This document shows positions 1 to 6,476 of a stretch of 14,654 bases of DNA, in pieces. Under the pieces are notes generated by a model that had not been told where the DNA came from, did no database searches, and saw only the letters and a list, made by a program, of their open reading frames with translations. Every line of letters starts with the position of its first letter. Within the stretch, counting starts at the first letter, position 1. The position numbers were made by a program, and so were the translations under genes. Source of the stretch: Actinomycetota bacterium. Lineage in GTDB: Bacteria > Actinomycetota > Thermoleophilia > Gaiellales > Gaiellaceae. The stretch spans positions 1 through 14,654 of the forward strand of contig VAXT01000097.1 of assembly GCA_005883245.1 (NCBI GenBank), written 5' to 3'.

Positions 1-430
1 AACCGGCTGAGGCGGCCAGCGCGAAGACGAGGAGCGGAAACCGGAAGAGCCAGAGCGCGACCGTCGACGCGGCAACCGCAATCAACTCGAGAACGAGAAG
101 CCAGAAGTGGAACCCGCTGATGAAGACCTGGTCGTCGTGGACATTCGGCAACCAGCCGAACCAGTCGAGAACCGCTCCGAAGAAGAACACGAACGCTGCG
201 ACCGCGCTCAGCGCGAACAGCCCGGCCGTGACGGGATGGCCCGTGCCTTGCGCCGCGAAGGCCAGGAACGCCACGACGACGAACGCGAGGAGAGCCCAGA
301 ATACGAGGCCGAAACCGCCCGTCTCGCTCGACTCGACTGCGAGCAAGGCGAGCAACGAGGCGAGAATCGTGAGCCCGCCGAGGTAGGCGAGGAACGACGC
401 GCTCGACCAGGGAACGCGGACCGCAGTCAC
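1..430 (-). CDS. Polytopic membrane protein, partial (3' end off the window)
   Basis: An open frame reads leftward from a GTG at 428-430 and has no stop before the window edge. That GTG is the first start after an in-frame TAG two codons upstream. The 143 visible residues are very hydrophobic, with likely membrane segments near residues 11-32, 40-60, 68-88, 105-127 and from 129 on. An acidic, aromatic loop lies around residues 89-101 (DWFGWLPNVHDD). No catalytic motif was recognised and no family is assigned. It lies 221 bases downstream of pdxS on the same strand, behind a hairpin at 605-628, so it may be transcribed separately. That it encodes a membrane protein is well supported; its function is unknown. 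Confidence 0.7.
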   Translation of the reverse strand, partial: MTAVRVPWSSASFLAYLGGLTILASLLALLAVESSETGGFGLVFWALLAFVVVAFLAFAAQGTGHPVTAGLFALSAVAAFVFFFGAVLDWFGWLPNVHDDQVFISGFHFWLLVLELIAVAASTVALWLFRFPLLVFALAASAG

Positions 431-604
431 GGGCTAGAACTGTGAAGAGCGGGCCGGACGGCCCCAATGGAGTTTGGCGGCGCGACTTTGGCGCTCCTCT
501 CGGTTTCCTGACGTGTCGCTGCGTGCCCGTATGCGAGCGGAATAGTGTTAGCCACACGGGCCGCTCGCAGGAGGGTGCGCAGCGGCGCGAGGCGGGTACG
601 GAGC

Positions 605-628
605 GCGGCTCCGCCGCGCGGGAGCCGC
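605..628 (-). terminator. GC-rich hairpin downstream of pdxS
   Basis: The arms gcggctcc (605-612) and ggagccgc (621-628) are perfectly complementary over 8 bases with an 8-base loop. It lies 24 bases past the pdxS stop on that strand. There is no T-run on either side, so intrinsic termination is uncertain. The rest of 431-651 holds only a weaker 5-base GC stem (451-464) and no supportable gene. Confidence 0.35.
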
Positions 629-651
629 CGCCGGTCAGGGAAGCGAGAGGG

Positions 652-1536
652 TTACCAGCCGCGCGTTTCCAGGAGCTCTTCTTGCGGGATGCCGGCGGCA
701 GCGAGGCCTGTCATCGCGTCGCCCAGGCCCTGCGAGACTCGCGCGAGGACTTCGGCGTCCTGGTAGTGCGTCGTCGCCTCGACGATGGCCTTCGCTCGCT
801 CGGACGGGTTCGTCGACTTGAAGATTCCGGAGCCGACGAAGACGCCGTCGGCGCCGAGCTGCATGCAGAGTGCGGCATCGGCCGGAGTCGCGATCCCGCC
901 GGCCGTGAACGTCACGACCGGGAGCCGTCCGTTCTCGGCCACCCATCGGACGAGCTCGACCGGGGCGCGCAGCTCCTTCGCCTCCGAGTACAGCTCGTCG
1001 GAGCTCATCGCGCCGAGCTTCTTGATCGCGCCGAACACCGCCCGCATGTGCGTGACCGCGTTGACAATGTCGCCGGTGCCCGCCTCGCCCTTGGTGCGGA
1101 TCATCGCCGCGCCCTCGGCGATCCGCCGCAGCGCTTCGCCGAGGTTCGTGCAGCCGCAGACGAACGGCACCGTGAAGCGCCACTTGTCGATGTGGTGGGC
1201 CGTGTCCGCGGGCGTCAGAACCTCGCTCTCGTCGATGTAGTCGACCTCGAGCGCTTCGAGGATCTGCGCCTCGACGAAGTGGCCGATGCGCGCCTTGGCC
1301 ATGACCGGGATGGTCACGGCCTCCTGGATCTCGCGGATCTTGTCCGGGTCGGCCATGCGCGCTACGCCGCCCTCGCGGCGGATGTCTGCCGGGACGCGCT
1401 CGAGAGCCATCACCGCGCAGGCGCCTGCGTCCTCGGCGATGCGGGCCTGGTCGGCGTCGGTCACGTCCATGATCACGCCGCCCTTGAGCATCTCGGCGAG
1501 CCCGCTCTTGACGCGCATCGTCCCAATTTCGGCCAT
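652..1536 (-). CDS. pdxS: Pyridoxal 5'-phosphate synthase, PdxS subunit
   Basis: This 294-residue protein is the synthase subunit of the DXP-independent vitamin B6 pathway. With PdxT, which supplies ammonia from glutamine, it makes pyridoxal 5'-phosphate from ribose 5-phosphate and glyceraldehyde 3-phosphate. It is a cytosolic TIM-barrel dodecamer. The whole length matches the family. The expected catalytic residues sit at the usual numbers: Asp24 in MDVTDADQ, Lys81 in MAKARIGH (Schiff base with ribose 5-phosphate) and Lys149 in RTKGEAGTG (second lysine). The GADGVFVGSGIFKS phosphate-binding loop is also present. The ATG at 1534-1536 has no Shine-Dalgarno sequence but a TAGAAT box 6 bases upstream, suggesting a leaderless mRNA. 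No pdxT is adjacent on either side within the window. Confidence 0.97.
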   Translation of the reverse strand: MAEIGTMRVKSGLAEMLKGGVIMDVTDADQARIAEDAGACAVMALERVPADIRREGGVARMADPDKIREIQEAVTIPVMAKARIGHFVEAQILEALEVDYIDESEVLTPADTAHHIDKWRFTVPFVCGCTNLGEALRRIAEGAAMIRTKGEAGTGDIVNAVTHMRAVFGAIKKLGAMSSDELYSEAKELRAPVELVRWVAENGRLPVVTFTAGGIATPADAALCMQLGADGVFVGSGIFKSTNPSERAKAIVEATTHYQDAEVLARVSQGLGDAMTGLAAAGIPQEELLETRGW

Positions 1537-1542
1537 GTGTCG

Positions 1543-1548
1543 ATTCTA
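1543..1548 (-). promoter_or_regulatory. Putative -10 box for leaderless pdxS transcript
   Basis: On the minus strand the hexamer TAGAAT (five of six matches to TATAAT) ends 6 bases before the pdxS ATG, so transcription would start at or next to the start codon. No good -35 box is seen. Such -10-only leaderless promoters are common in Actinobacteria. Confidence 0.5.
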
Positions 1549-1549
1549 G

Positions 1550-1625
1550 CCAGGGAACGCCACTCGCCAGGGACTGTCCCTGGTTGCGGGGCTCACCAGG
1601 CCTGTCCCTCGTTAGGGCGTCCCTC
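1550..1625. repeat. Palindromic cagggac/gtccctg repeat cluster
   Basis: The short gap between pdxS and the phosphoesterase gene holds a perfect 8-base inverted repeat around one central base: ccagggac (1567-1574), t, gtccctgg (1576-1583). Nearby are related fragments: gccaggga (1550-1557), ccaggcctgtccctc (1596-1610) and gggcgtccctc (1615-1625). Repetition of the same core suggests a dispersed REP-like palindrome. It could also act as a terminator for the upstream genes or as an operator. Copies elsewhere in the genome cannot be checked here. Confidence 0.4.
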
Positions 1626-1626
1626 G

Positions 1627-2325
1627 CTACGGAGTGAGCGCGAAGTGGTCGGCGATTCGGCCGTGCATGTTCACGGCGGACACGTCGAGCCGATCGTCGG
1701 TCGCGGAGACGGACAGGAAGCCGTGGTCGGAGAATCGCCGCACCCACGGCGGATATGAGCTCGGACATCCGTGCAGCCGATAGAGCCCAGCCGCACCGCC
1801 TCCGTGGCCGACATACGCGACGCGGTTCCGCGGCGCGAAGCGCTGGTAGTCGCGGTCGTGTCCCGAGAGGACGAGCTGCACGCCGTACGCCTCGAACAGC
1901 GGCACCCAGCCGCGCAAGACGTCAGTGTCGCCCGCATGGCCTCCGCAGGTGTACGGCGGATGGTGGAAGAGCACGATCTTCCAAGTCGCCGTCGACACCG
2001 AGAGCTGCTGCTCGAGCCACCTCGTCTGCCGGGTCGTGATCGCGTTCGAGTCGAGGAAGAAGAGCTGGACGTCTCCGAGCGTCCGCGTGTAGTAGCGCCC
2101 GGGCATCCCGAGCGTGTTCAGTTCGTAAGCGCCGCGACCGAGCTCGTAGTCGTGGTTCCCGAGCACTCCGCCGACCTTCAGGCCGGACCGGCGAGCCCAC
2201 CCGAAGGCCTTCTGCCAGTTCACGCGAAAGCGCGCAGGGCTCCCCAAGTACGAAACCCCCGTCCGCGCCGACGACGACCCGCTCAGGACGAGCGCTAGGC
2301 AGATGAGGATCGGGATCCGGCTCAA
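1627..2325 (-). CDS. Secreted metallophosphoesterase lacking its first metal-binding half (probable remnant)
   Basis: The 232-residue product begins with a plausible signal peptide (residues 1-20, ending GSSSA) and then enters the middle of a calcineurin-like, purple-acid-phosphatase-type domain. Visible motifs are GNHD (56-59), FHHPPYTCG (120-128) and SGHDRDYQRF (154-163). Two of the metal-ligand blocks normally found before GNHD (the D/GD block and the GDN-Y block) are missing. About 45 residues seem to have been removed in frame between the signal peptide and SYLGSPARFRVNWQKAFGW. The final GHxH motif reads GHDR, losing another ligand. The start is a TTG at 2323-2325, 13 bases after the previous gene's stop, so translation may be coupled. 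Catalysis is doubtful. It is either a decaying gene or a binding protein derived from one. Confidence 0.75.
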   Translation of the reverse strand: MSRIPILICLALVLSGSSSARTGVSYLGSPARFRVNWQKAFGWARRSGLKVGGVLGNHDYELGRGAYELNTLGMPGRYYTRTLGDVQLFFLDSNAITTRQTRWLEQQLSVSTATWKIVLFHHPPYTCGGHAGDTDVLRGWVPLFEAYGVQLVLSGHDRDYQRFAPRNRVAYVGHGGGAAGLYRLHGCPSSYPPWVRRFSDHGFLSVSATDDRLDVSAVNMHGRIADHFALTP

Positions 2326-2338
2326 GGCCGAAGAAAAG

Positions 2339-3088
2339 CTACTGGCCGACGGACCTCAGCACGAGCAGCGTCCGCCCGTTCGCACCCTGCGAGAACTGCG
2401 ACTGGTACGTGTTCTTCATGGTCAGCCGGTCGACAGTGGCCTTCTCGACGGGGCTCAGCCGCTGGTAGCTGAGCACCTTGTGCTGGGGAAGCGTTGCGTC
2501 GAGGGGCTTCGAAAGCTCCTTCTCGAAGTTCCGCCGCCTCAGGTAGATCGCGTAGTTCGTGTTCCCGGCGGGCGGCAGCAGGCCCACGATCGACTTGACG
2601 CTCGGCGAGTACTTGAAGGTGTAGAGCGCGAGTTCGAGCGTCTCGCGGCGGAGCATCGGAACCGTGTCCTGCGCGCCCGAACTCGGCAGACCGCAACGCG
2701 GCGCGGACCCGCAGAAGACGTAGGCGATCGTCGAGCCGGAGGGCTCGAACTGCTTGAACGGGCTCCCGATCTTGCGGAACGGCTGCCTCGTGAACGCGAT
2801 CCCGTCCACGACCGCATCCTGGTAGAGCAGCGGCTGGGCCTGGACGACCGCGATCGGCTCGCCGTTGTACTTGTACGCCGGCGCGACGTGGTCGGCCATG
2901 TTCTGCGCCTTCGTGAAGACGTCGCCGCCCTTCGGCTTGTAGGACGACCAGCTGTTCGAGGTTCCGCGCGAGACGAGCATCGCGAACAGGACGAGCACAC
3001 CCACGAAACCGGCGACGACGACGAGGTTCGCAGCCAGGAAGCCCTTGCTGTGCACGTGCCGGCGCGGCTTCTCTACAGCATCGGCCAT
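2339..3088 (-). CDS. Membrane-anchored protein of unknown function, partner candidate of FtsH-like protease
   Basis: The 249-residue product has a basic N-terminus (EKPRRHVHSKG), one membrane segment near residues 17-39, and a soluble domain of about 200 residues that should face outward. The outer domain contains a CGSAPRCG cysteine pair (about residues 125-132) that could form a disulfide, and a late YAIYLRRRNFEKEL segment. I recognise no known domain. Its ATG at 3086-3088 lies inside the end of the upstream protease gene (16-base overlap). It has a strong Shine-Dalgarno GGAGGAG at 3094-3100, so the two are almost certainly co-translated. This tight coupling suggests a substrate adaptor, regulator or fixed substrate of the protease, by analogy with HflK/HflC or YccA with FtsH. 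That role is inference only. Confidence 0.85.
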   Translation of the reverse strand: MADAVEKPRRHVHSKGFLAANLVVVAGFVGVLVLFAMLVSRGTSNSWSSYKPKGGDVFTKAQNMADHVAPAYKYNGEPIAVVQAQPLLYQDAVVDGIAFTRQPFRKIGSPFKQFEPSGSTIAYVFCGSAPRCGLPSSGAQDTVPMLRRETLELALYTFKYSPSVKSIVGLLPPAGNTNYAIYLRRRNFEKELSKPLDATLPQHKVLSYQRLSPVEKATVDRLTMKNTYQSQFSQGANGRTLLVLRSVGQ

Positions 3089-5448
3089 GTCTGCTCCTCC
3101 AGGAGATCGAGTCTCGCCGGCTCGAGCTTCGCACCGTCGAGGAGCTCGACCAGCTCGTCGCCGTAGATCTCGCGCCGCGCCACGACCTCGTCGGCGATCT
3201 TCTCGATCCCCTTGCGGTTCTGCCGCACGAAGTTGTGCGCCGTCACGTATGCCTGGCCGACGAGCTGCGCGGCGAGGCTCCGCTTGTCACGGTCCATGAG
3301 CACGCTCGCAGCGACGTCGTGGTCCTGGACGCTCCCAGTGCGGTTCATGAGCTTGAGCCCGATCTCCTCGAACCGCCTCAGGACGCGATCCTCCTCCTTC
3401 GCGTCGACCGCGTCGCCGAGGTCGAGCGGCTCTGGCCCCATGCCCGCGGCGCCGACCATGAGCGCTGCGAGCCGGGTCACCGTCTGGATGTCGCCGCCGA
3501 CCCCGCTCGTCGTCTGCCCGTAGAACACGCGCTCGGCTGCCATCGCGCCGAGCCCCCAGATCAGCGTCGCCATCTGGTCGGAGCGCCACTGGCTGAAGTG
3601 CTCGACCTGCTCGGCCGCCTGATGGTGGCCCAGGGACTCGCCGCGCATGCGGATCGAGATGCGGGTCGACTCCGTGCCCTTCATATACACGTGGCTCGCG
3701 GCCGCGTGGCCGGACTCGTGGACCGCCACGGCCCTCGTGTCCTCCTCCGGGTACTCGATGTTGACCGCGGTGCCGGACTCGACCGTCGTCATCGCCTCGA
3801 GGATGTCGCCCGAGTCGAAGCGCTCCCGGCCGTCGGCATGAGCGTAGGTGAGCGCCATCGAGCAGACCTGCTCGAGCATCGCCGGGCTGTAGCCGCCGGT
3901 GATGCGAGCGAGCTCGTCGCGCTTCTTCGCCTCGTCCAGCTCCGGCTCGTGCGCCACCTTCCCGATGTAGAGGTCGAGGATGTCCTTGCGGTCGACCTTC
4001 GTCGGCGTGCGGAGCCACACGTGGCGGCCCATGCGACCCGGGCGCGTGAGCGCGGGATCGAGCTGGCTGATCGGGACGTTGGTCGCGCCGATGAAGTAGA
4101 TCTGGTCCTTGCGCGGCTTCGGGCGCGGGACGCGGAGCGAGAACCTGCCGGCCTTGGCCGGGATGATGTAGCTCGCGTCGAGCAGCGTGTTCGTCCAGTT
4201 CGTGAACAGGCGCCGGAAGAACGGCGGGTTGTCGATCCCGTCCATCACGACGAGCAGCTGGTTCAGCGCCAGCTGGCCGCCACCACCCATCATTCCGGGG
4301 AACGCGCCGCCGCCCTGGTTGAAGATCCGCCCGAGTCCCCGTGGCTCCGGCGCCGGCTCGCGCTGGGCGAACAGCCGGTCGCGCCACGCGCGGGTCTCGA
4401 GGATCATGTCGCCGGTCGGGTTCAGCGCACCGAAGGGCCCGTAGAAGAGCGACTCCTCGATTCGCGCGGCGGTGTAGCTCGCGCCGCCGCCGAGAGCCGC
4501 GCGCCGCATGCCGACGGCGTCGATCTCGTCGATGAAGACGATGCACTGGCCGCCCCACTTGCGCGCGAGCTTCTTAGCCTTGCGCGCGAGCCAGCGGACG
4601 ATGACGGCGTCCATGCCGATGAAGGTCTGCTGGAAGCCCGAGCCGGGCATCGAAACGAAGGGACAGTTGAAACCTGTAGCAATAGCTTTTGCAAGCATGG
4701 TCTTCCCGGTGCCCGGCGCGCCCAGGAAGAGCAGCCCTCGCTCCCGTCTCCCGCCGGCCTGCTCGAAAGCCTCGCCCGACTGCCAGAGGGTGACGACGCG
4801 GTTGACCTCCTCCTTCGCCTCGTCCTGCCCGCGCACGTCGGCGAGGCGCACGCCCCAGTCCGCGTCGCCGGGCTCGAAGCCCCGCATCTGCGAGACGCCG
4901 ATCAGCATCATCGGGCCGATGAAGATCAGCGCGTTGAAGAGGAAGAAGATCGGGAGGCTGAAGAGCAGTCCGACCAGTTGCTGGCCCTGGACGAAGCCCT
5001 TGATCGAGTCGTAGATCGCGGTCGCGCTGTCGATCCAGCTCGTCGACCCTCCAGGGATGAGAAGCCGGACGACCCAGATCATGGTCAGCACGACGACCAC
5101 GAAAACGAGCAACCGGAACACGGCCCGCCAGAACGAGACGCGGCGGCGCGCGATGACGTCCTCTTCCTTCAGCTCGGGGTCGTCCGTGCCGTACAGGCTC
5201 GGCCACGGCATCAGGCGCCGAATCGCAAGCTCGACCGCGCCCCGGAACGCGACGACGATGGCGAATGTCGCTGCGAGCGACCACGCGAGGCTGTAGCCCT
5301 CGACTGAGTGGAGCCAGATGAACGGCGCCGGGCTCATGACGAGGGCGATCGCGGTCGCCCTCCTGGTCAGGCGGCGCCAGTCCTCCCCGAGCTCGGAGGT
5401 TGCGGACGTACGGTCGAGGAGCCCCGGCTCCGCGCGGTCGGTCGCCAT
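3073..5448 (-). CDS. Divergent FtsH-type AAA+ membrane zinc protease (M41) with insertions
   Basis: This 791-residue protein is an ATP-driven membrane protease; E. coli FtsH has 644 residues. Order of parts: a cytosolic N-terminus; hydrophobic segments near 31-47, 54-76, 108-131 and 156-185; Walker A GAPGTGKT (243-250); an aromatic pore loop FIG (276-278); Walker B CIVFIDEID (302-310); a second region of homology with LDPALTRPGR (463-472); zinc-binding HESGH (577-581); and the third-ligand block SGVGGDIQTVTRLA with Asp653. All ATPase and peptidase residues look intact. Unusual are about 65 extra residues between Walker B and LNQLLVVMDG (about 314-394, glycine-rich) and about 40 more before IGATN (about 405-450). 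Four rather than two N-terminal membrane segments are also unusual. The start ATG has no Shine-Dalgarno sequence but TAACCT 7 bases upstream. It heads an apparent operon with the 249-residue membrane protein. Confidence 0.93.
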   Translation of the reverse strand: MATDRAEPGLLDRTSATSELGEDWRRLTRRATAIALVMSPAPFIWLHSVEGYSLAWSLAATFAIVVAFRGAVELAIRRLMPWPSLYGTDDPELKEEDVIARRRVSFWRAVFRLLVFVVVVLTMIWVVRLLIPGGSTSWIDSATAIYDSIKGFVQGQQLVGLLFSLPIFFLFNALIFIGPMMLIGVSQMRGFEPGDADWGVRLADVRGQDEAKEEVNRVVTLWQSGEAFEQAGGRRERGLLFLGAPGTGKTMLAKAIATGFNCPFVSMPGSGFQQTFIGMDAVIVRWLARKAKKLARKWGGQCIVFIDEIDAVGMRRAALGGGASYTAARIEESLFYGPFGALNPTGDMILETRAWRDRLFAQREPAPEPRGLGRIFNQGGGAFPGMMGGGGQLALNQLLVVMDGIDNPPFFRRLFTNWTNTLLDASYIIPAKAGRFSLRVPRPKPRKDQIYFIGATNVPISQLDPALTRPGRMGRHVWLRTPTKVDRKDILDLYIGKVAHEPELDEAKKRDELARITGGYSPAMLEQVCSMALTYAHADGRERFDSGDILEAMTTVESGTAVNIEYPEEDTRAVAVHESGHAAASHVYMKGTESTRISIRMRGESLGHHQAAEQVEHFSQWRSDQMATLIWGLGAMAAERVFYGQTTSGVGGDIQTVTRLAALMVGAAGMGPEPLDLGDAVDAKEEDRVLRRFEEIGLKLMNRTGSVQDHDVAASVLMDRDKRSLAAQLVGQAYVTAHNFVRQNRKGIEKIADEVVARREIYGDELVELLDGAKLEPARLDLLEEQTWPML

Positions 5449-5455
5449 GCCTAGA

Positions 5456-5461
5456 AGGTTA
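5456..5461 (-). promoter_or_regulatory. Putative -10 box for leaderless ftsH-like transcript
   Basis: TAACCT on the minus strand fits TANNNT and ends 7 bases before the ATG at 5446-5448. No Shine-Dalgarno sequence precedes that ATG. No convincing -35 box was found. Confidence 0.45.
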
Positions 5462-5507
5462 GACGCGGAATCGGGAAGTTCGGTTTGCTGGGGGTGCGCG
5501 CGCGAGG

Positions 5508-6158
5508 CTAGTACGCGTCGACGCCGACGTGCCCGGACACGTCGTCCTGCAGGTGGTCGACGGCCGGCAGGGAGACCGTGGCGAGCACGACACCGGCGGC
5601 GAGCGATGCGCCGACGACTCCAAGGCGGAGCGCGAGTCCCCGAGAGGGCAGCCGGATCGCGCGCGGCAGCCTGAAAATCCTTGTCAGAACGTGGACCGTG
5701 GTCGCCGAGAACCAGACGAGGAAGCTCGCCTTGTGCAGGCCGACGAGGGCTCCTTCCCGCTGCCCGATGGCGAGGAGGCCGACGCCGCTCGCGAAGAGGG
5801 CGATCGTCGATGCCACGAGGACCGGCGCCACGATCGTTCGCAGGACGATGTGTGGCGGACCGCGCCGGACGTACTCGTCCGCGCCGAGGTAGTAGCGAAG
5901 CATCCGCCAGCCGGTGCTCCCGAGCTTAAGCGCGACCACCGGCACGAGCAGCACCCCGATGAATGCGTGCACGGTCAGGAGGGACCTCATGTTCAAGAGC
6001 GTCGCGCCCTCGACCGCGAGCAGCACGAGGAGCAGCGTCGCCAGGATCGCGGTCAGCTGTTCGTTGCCGTCGCTTCCGCCGAAGATGCGCTTCTTGGGCC
6101 GCCCGAGCATCCGGGCCAGTAAAGCAGGCACGCCTGCGCGTTCATGTTCGCGACGCAT
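5508..6158 (-). CDS. Cytochrome b561/DUF4405-like integral membrane protein
   Basis: The 216-residue product starts at ATG 6156-6158; an in-frame GTG directly before it is an alternative. It has a basic cytosolic N-terminus (PKKRIFGGSDGNEQL) and about five membrane segments near 35-56, 62-80, 106-130, 140-158 and 178-198. Four histidines lie in or next to membrane segments: His64 (TVHAFIG), His103 (GPPHIV), His142 (GLHKASF) and His156 (TVHVLTR). This resembles small haem-b proteins of the b561 and DUF4405 kind, which move electrons across the membrane. Haem binding is inferred from the histidine pattern, not proven. A longer reading upstream of 6158 is open but has no membrane or motif content and runs through a perfect hairpin, so I rejected it. 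No redox partner is adjacent. Confidence 0.75.
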   Translation of the reverse strand: MRREHERAGVPALLARMLGRPKKRIFGGSDGNEQLTAILATLLLVLLAVEGATLLNMRSLLTVHAFIGVLLVPVVALKLGSTGWRMLRYYLGADEYVRRGPPHIVLRTIVAPVLVASTIALFASGVGLLAIGQREGALVGLHKASFLVWFSATTVHVLTRIFRLPRAIRLPSRGLALRLGVVGASLAAGVVLATVSLPAVDHLQDDVSGHVGVDAY

Positions 6159-6165
6159 CACTTCA

Positions 6166-6201
6166 CTTTTCGTGTGCCCGCTCCTGCAGGCACACGAAAA
6201 G
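6166..6201. promoter_or_regulatory. Perfect 13-bp inverted repeat in front of the b561-like gene
   Basis: Arms cttttcgtgtgcc (6166-6178) and ggcacacgaaaag (6189-6201) match perfectly around a 10-base loop (6179-6188). It ends 7 bases before the start codon of the minus-strand membrane gene. In that RNA the loop displays AGGAG. It could be an operator for a dimeric regulator or a translation-control hairpin. No T-run follows on either strand, so it is not a standard intrinsic terminator. Confidence 0.6.
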
Positions 6202-6203
6202 GA

Positions 6204-6312
6204 GGGGCCGGGTCGGCTCCTGCGGCAAAGCCTCCCCGGCCCCATGTACGCCGCAGGTACTTGGTGCCCCTGACCGCGGGGAGACACTTCGGATTATGCG
6301 GCCAGTCTCCTC
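6204..6312. other. Structured intergenic element (candidate leader RNA)
   Basis: The gene-free stretch 6159-6476 holds, besides the 13-bp hairpin, three more potential stems. ggggccggg (6204-6212) pairs with cccggcccc (6235-6243). ccgcagg (6251-6257) can pair in two parts with cctg (6269-6272) and gcgg (6276-6279). ggggagac (6278-6285) pairs with gtctcctc (6305-6312) with one wobble. So about 150 bases can fold almost continuously. I could not match it to a known riboswitch class by eye. The promoter of the + gene appears to lie downstream of it, which favours a leader for the minus-strand b561-like gene. The remainder (6313-6413) shows no gene. Confidence 0.4.
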
Positions 6313-6413
6313 GTCATGCCAAGGTCTGCTTTCCAGATCGACCCGCGCACAGAAAGCTTTAGGTGCTCTTTCCGAATGTGACGAGCTTGACACTTCGTCC
6401 GTAACACCCGCGA

Positions 6414-6442
6414 ACGACACGGCACCGCGACCCTCCTAACGT
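6414..6442 (+). promoter_or_regulatory. Putative promoter of the YSDRGV repeat protein
   Basis: ACGACA (6414-6419, sharing GACA with TTGACA) is followed by 17 bases and then TAACGT (6437-6442). The -10 ends 7 bases before an ATG at 6450, so the transcript would start near 6450. That leaves a leader of about 27 bases before the preferred start at 6477. Confidence 0.45.
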
Positions 6443-6467
6443 CCGGGGCATGAAAACCCTGACCACT

Positions 6468-6474
6468 GGAGGAG
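6468..6474 (+). promoter_or_regulatory. Shine-Dalgarno deciding the 6477 start
   Basis: GGAGGAG lies directly before the ATG at 6477-6479. GGAGG alone gives a spacing of 4 bases. It favours 6477 over the upstream in-frame ATG at 6450, which has no such site. Confidence 0.6.
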
Positions 6475-6476
6475 TC

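Noticed and set aside
442..1758. 438-codon + strand frame opposite pdxS
   Set aside because: pdxS on the other strand is unmistakable; this frame is its compositional shadow.
3235..5307. Very long open frame on the + strand (690 codons) opposite the FtsH-like gene
   Set aside because: Arg/Asp/Leu/Val-rich mirror of a high-GC gene; no domain, and the opposite strand has a complete, motif-bearing protease.
6204..6243. GGCAAAGCC within a stem, reminiscent of c-di-GMP-I riboswitches
   Set aside because: The partner motif GGGCAAACC, the tetraloop receptor and the downstream GGUAGG segment are absent; similarity limited to a few bases.
6159..6287. 43-residue extension of the b561-like protein
   Set aside because: Runs through the perfect hairpin and has no recognisable protein character.
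6387..6392. TTGACA as a -35 box for the YSDRGV gene
   Set aside because: No -10-like hexamer 16-18 bases downstream; ACGACA with TAACGT at 17-base spacing fits better.
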